Positions 27,201 to 33,861 of a stretch of DNA of 33,861 nt are shown here, in pieces. The DNA lies in the NCBI GenBank assembly GCA_019894765.1, contig JAGXNT010000093.1, positions 1 through 33,861 on the forward strand, given 5' to 3'. Source of the stretch: Candidatus Heimdallarchaeota archaeon. GTDB lineage: Archaea > Asgardarchaeota > Heimdallarchaeia > JABLTI01. A program made the position numbers and the translations under genes. The notes under the pieces are model-generated. The model saw nothing but the letters and a program-made list of their open reading frames with translations, was not told where the DNA came from and made no database searches. Each line of letters begins with the position of its first letter. Position 1 is the stretch's first letter.

Positions 27201-27246
27201 GGAGGAAGAAATGACTTTGAAAATAGGTGAATATGTTCCAGAATGA
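27201..27246 (+). CDS. Possible 11-residue leader ORF with strong Shine-Dalgarno, overlapping the start of proS
   Basis: The strongest ribosome binding site in this region, ggaggaag at 27201-27208, is positioned five bases before an ATG at 27211 that encodes MTLKIGEYVPE and stops at TGA (27244-27246). This frame differs from proS, whose GTG (27227) or ATG (27233) lies inside it. It could be a translated leader that couples to proS, or the trace of a frameshift or sequencing error joining this ATG to proS. An additional aggtga lies at 27225-27230. The coding call is therefore tentative. Confidence 0.4.
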
Positions 27247-28732
27247 ACACTCAACAAAAAGCACATCTGAAGGTCAAAAAACCACTATCGATAAACAGGT
27301 AGATTTTTGGCAGTGGTTTCTTTGGATACTTCAGGAAGCAAGAATTGTCGACACTAATTATAGTGTGAAAGGTAGCTATGTTTGGCTTGATTGGGGTTAT
27401 AAGCTTTTCAAAAAAATCTATGCTTTCGCTCAAGAAGCTTATATTCAATCCGGTCATGATCAAATGCAGTTTCCTACATTGATTAAGGAATCAACTTTTC
27501 TTAAAGAAACTGATTTCATCCGTAACTTTGAGAACGACGTATTTTGGGTTGATCGCGAAGGCAGTAAAAAACTGTCTAAAGGTGAAAGATTAGCATTACG
27601 TCCTACATCTGAGCTCATAATCTATCCTATGTTCGCTCGTTGGATTCGTAGTTGGCGTGACATGCCTTTGAAAGTCTTTCAAAATGTCAGTATCTTTCGC
27701 TGTGAAACCAATGAAACTCGTCCTTTGATTAGGAATAGAGAGACAATTGGTTTTATAGAAGGTCATTCAGCTTTTCAATCAAAAGATGAAGCTCTGATGT
27801 TTTTGGAAACAATTGGGAAAACCTACTCAACTTTGTTCGAAAAACTTGGTATTCCTGTCAAGTTCATTGAAGTTCCAAAATGGGATCGTTTCGCTGGATC
27901 TACAAAAACAATAGATGGCTATGTACTCCTACCAGGAAGTAAATCTATGGAATTATTTACAACTGCTTATCTCGGAACAACCTTCAGCAAGATTTTCGAT
28001 ATAGAATATCTTGATCAACACAAAAAGAAACAATTTGCTCATTTACTTTGCTATGGCCCTTCGATTGATAGAATTTTAGCAACTATTATTGCCTACTACG
28101 GAGATAATAAGGGTCTTGTTTTATTACCTGATATTTCACCAATTGACATAATTATTATCCCCATCTTCAATCGAAAAAACAAAGCTACAATCATACAATA
28201 CTCAAATGAAATTAAAAAACAACTAATTTCCCTTGGGTTTAAGGTTGACATAGATGATAACGAATTAACCTCTCCTGGAATGAAATTCTACCAAACTGAA
28301 AGATTTGGCATTCCATTGCGAATAGAAATCGGTCAAAAGGAATTATCAAAAAATGAAATTACTGTGACCCGGAGAGACACTTTACAAAAAGAAACAATTG
28401 ATAACCAAGAAGCAACTATGCGAGCAAGTATCTTAGAAATCCAACAAGATATGGATGAATCAATGAGAAACAAAGCAAAGGTAACTTTTCAAGAAAGTAT
28501 TATAGATTTTTCAGAAAGAGAAAATATCGATAATCTTCTTGATGAAACAAAACTTGAACAAGACGCGATGTATCTCATAGGTTGGTGTGGTTCAGAAAAA
28601 TGTGCTGAAGTAATTGAACAAAAGACAAATTTCTCTATACTCGGCTATGACTACCAATTAAAGGACAATAAGAAAGCATGTTTGAATTGTTCCACTTCTG
28701 GGTTTATTTCAGTTTTAGCGAAAAGATACTAG
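27227..28732 (+). CDS. proS: Prolyl-tRNA synthetase, archaeal type, with divergent active-site loop
   Basis: Class II synthetase that would charge tRNA-Pro. The 501 residues contain motif 1/proline loop RPTSE (125-129), motif 2 FRCETNETRPLIRNRE (157-172) with EGHSAF, motif 3 around GPSIDRILATII (277-288), an anticodon-binding domain (about 300-410) and a C-terminal zinc-type domain with C454/C459 and C485/C488. It is closest in pattern to the methanogen-type short-tail ProRS. The loop normally reading DGR-LQ-GT-HHLG is here PGSKSMELFTTAYLG (236-250), losing the DGR, GT and HH residues, and the N-terminal helix region is also divergent. It may be a true but fast-evolving ProRS, or a paralogue with another substrate. 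Start is GTG (27227) or ATG (27233); see the leader ORF at 27211. It ends with TAG. Confidence 0.9.
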   Translation: MNMFQNEHSTKSTSEGQKTTIDKQVDFWQWFLWILQEARIVDTNYSVKGSYVWLDWGYKLFKKIYAFAQEAYIQSGHDQMQFPTLIKESTFLKETDFIRNFENDVFWVDREGSKKLSKGERLALRPTSELIIYPMFARWIRSWRDMPLKVFQNVSIFRCETNETRPLIRNRETIGFIEGHSAFQSKDEALMFLETIGKTYSTLFEKLGIPVKFIEVPKWDRFAGSTKTIDGYVLLPGSKSMELFTTAYLGTTFSKIFDIEYLDQHKKKQFAHLLCYGPSIDRILATIIAYYGDNKGLVLLPDISPIDIIIIPIFNRKNKATIIQYSNEIKKQLISLGFKVDIDDNELTSPGMKFYQTERFGIPLRIEIGQKELSKNEITVTRRDTLQKETIDNQEATMRASILEIQQDMDESMRNKAKVTFQESIIDFSERENIDNLLDETKLEQDAMYLIGWCGSEKCAEVIEQKTNFSILGYDYQLKDNKKACLNCSTSGFISVLAKRY

Positions 28733-28749
28733 AAACTTTCAATTAAAGA

Positions 28750-28792
28750 TAACTAGAGTATTCATTACTCTATGTTATACTCCTTTTTTTTT
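28750..28792 (+). terminator. Terminator of proS
   Basis: A stem with arms tagagta (28754-28760) and tactcta (28766-28772), loop ttcat, extended by taac/gtta with one bulge, is followed by a nine-T run within 28780-28792. This is a good intrinsic terminator about 20 bases after the stop codon. Confidence 0.75.
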
Positions 28793-28800
28793 AAGAAATA

Positions 28801-28837
28801 GAAAAAAGGCATTAATAGTATAAGTACTATTGAATGC
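28801..28837 (-). terminator. Terminator of the convergent membrane-protein gene
   Basis: Arms gcattaatagta (28809-28820) and the near-complement tactattgaatgc (28825-28837, one bulged g) form a 12-base-pair stem with a 4-base loop. On the minus strand it is followed by ccttttttc (complement of 28801-28809). It terminates the leftward gene that ends at 28844. Confidence 0.7.
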
Positions 28838-28843
28838 ATTCTT

Positions 28844-29818
28844 TTATTCTGGTTTTTCTTTTCTCTTGAATTTCGTCTCAAAAAAGCCTGGTGTTGCTTT
28901 CGAAATTCTAATGACATTATCTTCTAAGAGATCATATATTAAATACCATATTGCTGCCAGTGCTATTGGAATGAAATTCACTATCCAAGAGACGATTAAT
29001 ATAGTGTTTGGATGATATTGACCTGTAAACAAGTATCCTGTATTATCATATGAACTTGTAAAGATGGTTCTTAACGCTCCTGTGATTCTGAAGTTAACTT
29101 CTCCAGTCATTGTACCCATCTGCATACCAACTATGAAACCTACTAACAGATTAAATAACATAAATTTCACAACACTTATACTTCGATTTTTCTTTTCAGG
29201 AAAAACCCGTTTCGTAACAAATGCCCCAATTACACACGCTAGTATAATTGGTAACCAAGCAATTAGGAAGTAAAAAGCACCTGTAGTAAACATAATATTT
29301 GTAACTGGATTCACATCAAATCCAAGGAATGGAACAAAGTGATGGAAAAATTGGAAATTAGTCAAGTAATCAAAATCACCAACTGGTTGTGGAAAACCAG
29401 ATCCTGGCATGATTGTAATTAATAATCCGAGGACATAAATTATCATTGGAGCAAATACCCAAGCGCCAGATGATAATGCATTACCAAAATCAATTTTTTG
29501 AAAATAGAAATCGTTTTGTCGGTCTAAATCAGGAGCCTTTACTTTCCCAGCATTTAAACCATAATTTATGAATAATTGTGCAAAATATGTAGGTGCACTA
29601 AAAATAGCTTCAGCTGTCCAGCCGAGTCTAGCTATATTGAGAACAATCATCATGAAGACTGATGCTAAATAATAGCATAATAGCCAGAGACCTGTTGGTC
29701 CTATATAGTCCAATAAACGCTTCGCTGGAAATTTACTAGCTTCTTTCCAAGTTGAAGCGATCCGGCTCTCAGCAGGTTCTGCTGTTTCTTTTTCGATTTT
29801 CTCATTTATAATGCTCAT
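28844..29818 (-). CDS. Polytopic membrane protein of unknown function, divergent from the ABC ATPase gene
   Basis: A 324-residue protein with a 35-residue charged N-terminus, at least five membrane helices (about 40-65, 120-140, 180-205, 215-235 and 260-285) and a basic C-terminal tail. A glycine/proline-rich stretch with GSGFPQPVGD lies between helices 2 and 3. I recognise no family; the overall look (N-terminal PAKRLLDYIGP, spaced helices) resembles small-solute membrane proteins of the Yip1 type only in outline, which I do not claim. It shares a 253-base regulatory region with the ABC ATPase gene, so linked regulation is possible. It has its own terminator. Confidence 0.72.
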   Translation of the reverse strand: MSIINEKIEKETAEPAESRIASTWKEASKFPAKRLLDYIGPTGLWLLCYYLASVFMMIVLNIARLGWTAEAIFSAPTYFAQLFINYGLNAGKVKAPDLDRQNDFYFQKIDFGNALSSGAWVFAPMIIYVLGLLITIMPGSGFPQPVGDFDYLTNFQFFHHFVPFLGFDVNPVTNIMFTTGAFYFLIAWLPIILACVIGAFVTKRVFPEKKNRSISVVKFMLFNLLVGFIVGMQMGTMTGEVNFRITGALRTIFTSSYDNTGYLFTGQYHPNTILIVSWIVNFIPIALAAIWYLIYDLLEDNVIRISKATPGFFETKFKRKEKPE

Positions 29819-29877
29819 AGATTCGTTTTATGTTTTAAGACTTTTAACATTTTCTCTTAACTCGAAATTTAACTTGC

Positions 29878-29885
29878 TTTATAAA
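29878..29885. promoter_or_regulatory. Symmetric TATA box in the divergent intergenic region
   Basis: The sequence tttataaa is its own reverse complement and could serve either gene. Leftward it would give a 30-40-base leader for the membrane-protein gene. Rightward it would start transcription near 29905-29912, inside the palindrome at 29903-29916. Confidence 0.45.
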
Positions 29886-29897
29886 TGGCGAATAAGG

Positions 29898-29922
29898 AGC
29901 TGATTAGAGCTCTAATACAGCT
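29898..29922. promoter_or_regulatory. Palindromic candidate operator
   Basis: A perfect 14-base palindrome attagagctctaat (29903-29916) is flanked by further complementary arms agctg (29898-29902) and cagct (29918-29922), with one extra base on the right. Copies of aatcatt in both orientations follow at 29923, 29969 and 29987. The spacing from the TATA box places it on the predicted rightward transcription start. This is the layout of a repressor site for the ABC ATPase gene or for both divergent genes. Confidence 0.5.
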
Positions 29923-30071
29923 AATCATTCCTTTTATCTTAGAAAAACGCTAGTAAATCAATCTAAATGAATGATTTAAAAATCTTAATCATTTCAGTCT
30001 TCTGTAGAACTAAATCTCAATGAAACGAGAAAAGTAAAATAATAGTTCACGATATTAAAATTGGGATTAAG

Positions 30072-31043
30072 ATGACAACTGAACCCTCTTTTCAAATGCC
30101 AATTCTCAATATTGAGGAAGTTTATAAAATCTATCAAAGCGAGAAAACAGAAACCGCTGCTTTAAGAGGAGTTTCCTTAACAGTTTATCCGGGAGAGAAA
30201 GTAGCATTAATCGGTCCTTCAGGTGCTGGAAAAACTACTTTAGTAAATATCTCTGCTGGAATTTTACCTCCGACTTCTGGTAAGATTTTTTGGTCGGGAA
30301 TTTCCCGAGATATCTCAAGATTGTCTGCAGAACAAATAGTTCGAGAACGACGAAGATTTGCAGGACTCGTTTTTCAAGAAACAAAATTGATTTCACATCT
30401 TAACGTTAACCAAAACGTGAAATTAGGTGGTCATCTTGCTGGAATGGATAATAACGAAATCGACGAAAGAACTGACATGCTTGTTGAGTTGGTTGGTTTA
30501 AGTGATCGTGTTAAACATAAACCAGGTATGCTATCAGGGGGAGAACGTCAACGCGTTGCTCTTGCTGCTGCATTAGTTACTAATCCCAAACTAATTATTG
30601 CTGACGAAGTTACTGCTTCTTTAGATCCATTAACAGCCGAACAAATTCTGAATGTTTTAGATGATATTAATCGAGAATTAGGAGTTGCATTACTCATTGC
30701 TACTCATGCACAACAAGTTGCTTCTCGAGCAGAAAGGATTATTGAAATTAAAGATGGAGTTATTCTTGCTACACATGGGAGTAGCATTCGTCTCCGAAAT
30801 TTAGCTGAGACAAGACGTTTAGCTGTTGATAACCAGAAAAGAATTTCTCTTCCGGAAGATATTATGAATGTTCTAGGTAATCCAAGAAGTCTTAAAGCCA
30901 GACTTCAAGGACAACAAATCATTCTTAGTATTCCAGAAGATGAGCTCTATGAAGTTAAGAAAATACTTACTTGCTCAGTCTGTGGCACTTTAGTGGATAA
31001 AGGATCTCAAGTCTGTAAAAACTGTGGTATGGTTATCACATAA
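30072..31043 (+). CDS. LolD/MacB-like ABC transporter ATPase with C-terminal zinc ribbon
   Basis: A 323-residue protein. The ABC domain (about 11-235) has Walker A GPSGAGKTT (48-56), Q-loop FQETKL, signature LSGGERQR (154-161), Walker B LIIADE (174-179), D-loop SLD and H212 in the switch. LolD/MacB-type ATPases normally end near residue 230; this one adds about 90 residues. Within them, about 257-290 (ISLPEDIMNVLG...) faintly recalls an AbrB-type hairpin, and 301-318 is a clear zinc ribbon, CSVC...CKNC. The extra part suggests regulation or partner binding, which is inference. It precedes DppB/DppC-type permease genes, but a T-rich stretch and a new promoter-like region lie between. Whether it powers those permeases is uncertain, as Opp/Dpp systems use a different ATPase subfamily. 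Confidence 0.92.
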   Translation: MTTEPSFQMPILNIEEVYKIYQSEKTETAALRGVSLTVYPGEKVALIGPSGAGKTTLVNISAGILPPTSGKIFWSGISRDISRLSAEQIVRERRRFAGLVFQETKLISHLNVNQNVKLGGHLAGMDNNEIDERTDMLVELVGLSDRVKHKPGMLSGGERQRVALAAALVTNPKLIIADEVTASLDPLTAEQILNVLDDINRELGVALLIATHAQQVASRAERIIEIKDGVILATHGSSIRLRNLAETRRLAVDNQKRISLPEDIMNVLGNPRSLKARLQGQQIILSIPEDELYEVKKILTCSVCGTLVDKGSQVCKNCGMVIT

Positions 31044-31110
31044 CATTCTTTTTTCTTTTCTTTTATGCTCCGGAAAAATTTAAAACGATGTATTGCAAGT
31101 AGAGATAATG

Positions 31111-31118
31111 TATTTATA
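31111..31118 (+). promoter_or_regulatory. TATA-like element before the permease genes
   Basis: The sequence atttatac lies about 50 bases upstream of the ATG at 31165, after a T-rich stretch (about 31048-31063) that could end the ATPase transcript. It supports a separate promoter for the two permease genes. Evidence is positional only. Confidence 0.35.
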
Positions 31119-31164
31119 CTATTGTTTGTTAGATTTATGAAAACTTTGATATGTATACGAACAG

Positions 31165-32346
31165 ATGGAATATGTAAGAAATTTCAAGAACGAAATCCAA
31201 GTTCTTAATTTGGAGTTGAAAAAAAGAATGTCTGATACACAAGCTGTAGATATCGAAGAAGTTTCCCCAGAAAGAGTCATCAATGTTGGTGCGAGTATTG
31301 GCCAATGGTTCAGAGGATTGTCTGGTAATCGAGTCCTTGTTTATAGCTTTAGAAGAATTCTCACAATTATCCCATTATTTATCGGGATTTCAATTATTAC
31401 TTTCGCATTAATGTATATGATTGGTGATCCTCTTGCTTATCTTATACAACAAAACCCCCAAATCAGACCTGAAGATATTGATCGGTTACGAGAAGCAATG
31501 GGTTTATCTCAACCGCCAACTCAGCAATATCTAATATGGTTGGTTGGATTTGCTAGATTTGATCTTGGTTTAACTTTCTTTAGCAGAGAACCTGTTTTAA
31601 CAGAAATCGGTAAATATCTAACCGAAACTCTAAAATTACAGTCAACACAATTTCTCATTTCACTTATAATATCCATTGTTTTAGGAGTTCTAGCAGCAAA
31701 ATTCCAAAACACTTGGATAGATTCCGGAGTAAGCTCTTTAGCATTATTAGGATTATCAATGCCTATTTTTGTCTTCGGAAACCTATTAATCTTCATATTT
31801 GCAGGAAGAGGATTAGACTGGTTCCCAGCAGGAAAGGCTCATAGTACAAATGTATTACCGACGGATTGGAGTGCATTATGGTCTGGTAATATTGGCACCT
31901 TCTTTAGGTCGTTCACCACGTATATGGGAGATACGATTTGGTACATGATTCTACCAGTAGCTACCCTTGTATTTGCAAGCTTAGCTCTCTTCACAAGACT
32001 TGTAAGAGGTTCCATGTTGGAAATACTAAGACAAGATTATATTCTCTCTGCTCGAGCAAATGGATTATCTGAACGAGCGGTTTTGATCAGTCATGGTTTA
32101 CGGAATGCATTACTACCTGTCGTAACTTTCATTGGTTTATTCATAGGCGCAGTTCTTGCTGGTGCGCCAATTACAGAAACGGTCTTCTCCTATCCGGGAC
32201 TAGGTGCTAAATTTGTAGAATATATAGGGAGGCTTGATCACCCCCTGATTATGGGTATTAGTATGATAATCACTTTAATGATACTGGTTGCGAACCTGCT
32301 GACGGATATAGCTTATGTCTGGGTAGATCCGCGGATTGAAATCTGA
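31165..32346 (+). CDS. Oligopeptide/dipeptide ABC transporter permease, DppB/OppB type
   Basis: A 393-residue permease with about six membrane helices. It has the family N-terminal helix (RRILTIIPLFIGISIITFALMY), the long outside loop of about 85 residues with MGLSQPPTQQYL and FDLGLTFFS, and the EAA coupling motif around ILSARANGLSERAVLISHGLRNALLP. The end VWVDPRIEI is typical. Opp/Dpp importers take up short peptides or other solutes such as nickel or sugars. About 55 residues precede the first helix, longer than usual; an internal ATG at 31228, with ggag upstream, would shorten this. It is followed 17 bases later by the partner permease, clearly one operon. Confidence 0.95.
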   Translation: MEYVRNFKNEIQVLNLELKKRMSDTQAVDIEEVSPERVINVGASIGQWFRGLSGNRVLVYSFRRILTIIPLFIGISIITFALMYMIGDPLAYLIQQNPQIRPEDIDRLREAMGLSQPPTQQYLIWLVGFARFDLGLTFFSREPVLTEIGKYLTETLKLQSTQFLISLIISIVLGVLAAKFQNTWIDSGVSSLALLGLSMPIFVFGNLLIFIFAGRGLDWFPAGKAHSTNVLPTDWSALWSGNIGTFFRSFTTYMGDTIWYMILPVATLVFASLALFTRLVRGSMLEILRQDYILSARANGLSERAVLISHGLRNALLPVVTFIGLFIGAVLAGAPITETVFSYPGLGAKFVEYIGRLDHPLIMGISMIITLMILVANLLTDIAYVWVDPRIEI

Positions 32347-32351
32347 TAATT

Positions 32352-32356
32352 GGAGG
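32352..32356 (+). promoter_or_regulatory. Shine-Dalgarno site of the DppC-type permease
   Basis: A full ggagg motif ends seven bases before the ATG at 32364, inside the 17-base gap after the DppB-type gene. It supports efficient re-initiation within the operon. Confidence 0.65.
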
Positions 32357-32363
32357 AAATAAA

Positions 32364-33341
32364 ATGGCTACAGCAATTGAAAAAGATACGAAAAAGAAGA
32401 AAACAGCAGCTGACTTGATAAGAGTTGGCGCTGAAGAACCAGTTGAAAAATCACCCTCACATTGGACCCTTGTTTGGAGACGATTTCAGAAAAACAAATT
32501 GGCAACATATGGATTCTTTGTAATACTAGTTGTAGCAATAATCGCCGTGCTTGCTCCAATAATATCTCCAAATTATCCAACCTCCCTTGATCCATTATTT
32601 GATAAATATGGTGGTGGTGGCGCGGATGAACGTCCAAGTCTCAAGTATCCTATTGGTACTGATACCCTTGGTAGAGATTTACTTGCAAGAGTTATCTGGG
32701 GTACCAAAATTAGCTTAATTGTTGGAATCGTTGCATCACTTGTATCAACTTTGATAGGAGTTTTACTCGGCTTATTATCAGGATATTATCGTGGACTGAC
32801 AGAAGAAATTATCATGCGACTAACTGATATGTTCTTAGCAGTACCTTTCTTACTCATAGCTATTGTTGCTGTATCCTTTCTTAGATCGGGAAGAATTGAA
32901 TTACTCCAAGGGTTACCTCACTCAGCAATTATGATCTCAGTACTTGGTCTTTTTGGCTGGGCTGGTTTATGTCGTTTAGTTTCAGCAGAAGTAAGACGAG
33001 TAATGACTCTGGAATATGTTCAAGCAGCAGTTTGTCTAGGAGCAGGTGATTGGCGTATAATTACCAAGCATATTTTACCAAATATCCTCGCACCAATTAT
33101 TGTTATTACAACTCTAAACATGAGTGGGAATATTCTTGCAGAAGCAGGTTTAACCTTCCTTGGCTTTGGTGATCCCTCAACAGTTTCTTGGGGAAGAATT
33201 GTCAATGATGGTGTCCTAAATCTACAAAATAATCCAGAACAAGTATTCGTTGCTGGTTTTGGAATATTCTTCCTGGTACTGGCGTTTAACATTGTAGGCG
33301 ACGCATTACGAGACGCAATGGATCCAAGACTCAGAGATTAG
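32364..33341 (+). CDS. Oligopeptide/dipeptide ABC transporter permease, DppC/OppC type
   Basis: A 325-residue permease. A 35-residue cytosolic N-terminus leads to FQKNKLATYGFFVILVVAII, the OppC_N-type first helix. The family motif PIGTDTLGRDLLARVIWGTKISL follows (written here only in part: GTDTLGRDLL at about 97-106). Four more helices then surround the EAA motif, YVQAAVCLGAGDWRIITKHILPN. The C-terminus ending with DALRDAMDPRLRD is characteristic. It forms the channel with the upstream DppB-type protein. No solute-binding protein lies in the window; a matching ATPase of the OppD/F class lies on the opposite strand downstream. Confidence 0.95.
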   Translation: MATAIEKDTKKKKTAADLIRVGAEEPVEKSPSHWTLVWRRFQKNKLATYGFFVILVVAIIAVLAPIISPNYPTSLDPLFDKYGGGGADERPSLKYPIGTDTLGRDLLARVIWGTKISLIVGIVASLVSTLIGVLLGLLSGYYRGLTEEIIMRLTDMFLAVPFLLIAIVAVSFLRSGRIELLQGLPHSAIMISVLGLFGWAGLCRLVSAEVRRVMTLEYVQAAVCLGAGDWRIITKHILPNILAPIIVITTLNMSGNILAEAGLTFLGFGDPSTVSWGRIVNDGVLNLQNNPEQVFVAGFGIFFLVLAFNIVGDALRDAMDPRLRD

Positions 33342-33363
33342 ATTACTTTCACATAAGTAGGAA

Positions 33364-33405
33364 TGAATTGGTTACCAACCAATTCAAATTCTTTTATTTT
33401 TTATT
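33364..33405 (+). terminator. Terminator of the permease operon
   Basis: A 10-base-pair perfect stem (arms 33364-33373 and 33377-33386, tgaattggtt / aaccaattca) with a 3-base loop is followed by a T-rich tract (33391-33405). It lies 22 bases after the stop codon and ends the operon before the convergent ATPase gene. Confidence 0.75.
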
Positions 33406-33516
33406 TCAATTAAGCTTCAAGAAGAAATGAGAATATGCTATTTTTTTAAATAAAAAAAATTCGAGAAATGATTTGTAAAGTTTTTAAAATTTTAACAAAT
33501 CATCAATAATTAAACA

Positions 33517-33861
33517 CTATGTTTTCTGATTGATCTTTTCTTTATGTGAACCCATAACTTGTTCTGCCAACTCACTAATTTCAACTTCTTCCCAGAAATG
33601 ACAAGCAACAAATCTACCAGTTTCTTTTTCTTCCATTATAGGTATATCTATTGAGCACTTATCCTTAGCATATTTGCATCGAGGATGGAATCTACAACCT
33701 TTTGGAGGATTAATGAGTTGCGGAACACTTCCTGGAATTGTAGCTAGTCTACCTTTTTCAACGTCTAAAGAAGGAATACTTTCAAGCAATGCAATAGTGT
33801 ACGGATGCATTGGCATTGTAAAGATGTTATAAGTTGAAGCAACTTCAGCTACACGACCTCC
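33517..33861 (-). CDS. Oligopeptide/dipeptide ABC transporter ATPase (OppD/OppF class), N-terminus outside the window
   Basis: The frame is open to the last base of the window, so only 114 C-terminal residues are seen; the ABC core lies beyond. The visible part begins in the GGRVAEVA region after the ABC core, then MHPYTIALLESIP and IPGSVPQLINPPKGC. Next comes the cysteine cluster CRFHPRC...CSIDIP...ACHF that marks the oligopeptide ATPase C-terminal domain and is thought to bind an Fe-S cluster or metal. It is the natural energy subunit for the DppB/DppC pair, yet it is transcribed toward them. It stops with TAG. Confidence 0.93.
   Translation of the reverse strand, partial: GGRVAEVASTYNIFTMPMHPYTIALLESIPSLDVEKGRLATIPGSVPQLINPPKGCRFHPRCKYAKDKCSIDIPIMEEKETGRFVACHFWEEVEISELAEQVMGSHKEKINQKT

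Noticed and set aside
27028..27264. Open frame of 78 residues on the minus strand before proS
   Set aside because: It overlaps the proS start and its ribosome binding site, spans the likely promoter region, and has no recognisable features; most likely chance.

Overview
The window looks like archaeal chromosome. It is AT-rich (about one third GC by eye), with TATA-like boxes upstream of genes, Shine-Dalgarno sites, several TTG/GTG starts, poly-T terminators and an archaeal-type prolyl-tRNA synthetase. Very large surface proteins (integrin-like FG-GAP/Ig architecture, thrombospondin-3-type calcium repeats), one with a possible longin/roadblock-like cytosolic domain, make an Asgard archaeon my best guess. 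That placement is an inference, with no rRNA or phylogeny to settle it. I see no rRNA, tRNA, CRISPR array, insertion sequence or phage gene.

Layout. 1-858: 3' end of a sirtuin gene and a small ArsR-like HTH gene. 889-4203 (-): membrane-anchored protein with a probable seven-bladed propeller and 24 acidic Ca-binding repeats. 4310-5047: AlkD-like DNA glycosylase whose natural start is cut off by an in-frame TAG. 5132-7081: receiver-GAF-PAS-histidine kinase. 7185-8750: single-chain GMP synthase with a hairpin just before its start. 8897-14392: 1831-residue surface protein with one C-terminal membrane helix and a folded cytosolic part. 14458-16299 (-): membrane phosphodiesterase/phosphotransferase of the alkaline phosphatase superfamily resembling PIG-N-type enzymes. 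16392-18700 (-): probable operon of a DUF362 Fe-S protein, a cation diffusion facilitator and a small membrane protein. 18806-19645 (-): HEAT-repeat protein. 19827-20780: carbamate kinase. 20781-21773 (-): unknown Cys-rich protein. 22127-22945: small surface protein. 22990-23745 (-): TatD-like hydrolase. 23852-24835: EamA transporter. 24872-26068 (-): creatinase-like M24 protein lacking metal ligands. 26139-26984 (-): ferredoxin-like protein. 27227-28732: divergent prolyl-tRNA synthetase. 28844-29818 (-): polytopic membrane protein of unknown role. 30072-33341: LolD/MacB-like ATPase with a C-terminal zinc ribbon, then DppB and DppC permeases. 33517-33861 (-): 3' end of an Opp/Dpp ATPase gene.

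The genes are mostly single transcription units. The clear functional groups are the oligopeptide-type ABC locus at the right end and the cell-surface proteins. The points most worth checking are the TAG inside the AlkD-like gene, the prolyl-tRNA synthetase with a rewritten active-site loop and an upstream mini-ORF, the integrin-like protein with a cytosolic domain, the PIG-N-like enzyme, and the zinc-ribbon ABC ATPase. I did not find a convincing multi-gene system that is wholly new.
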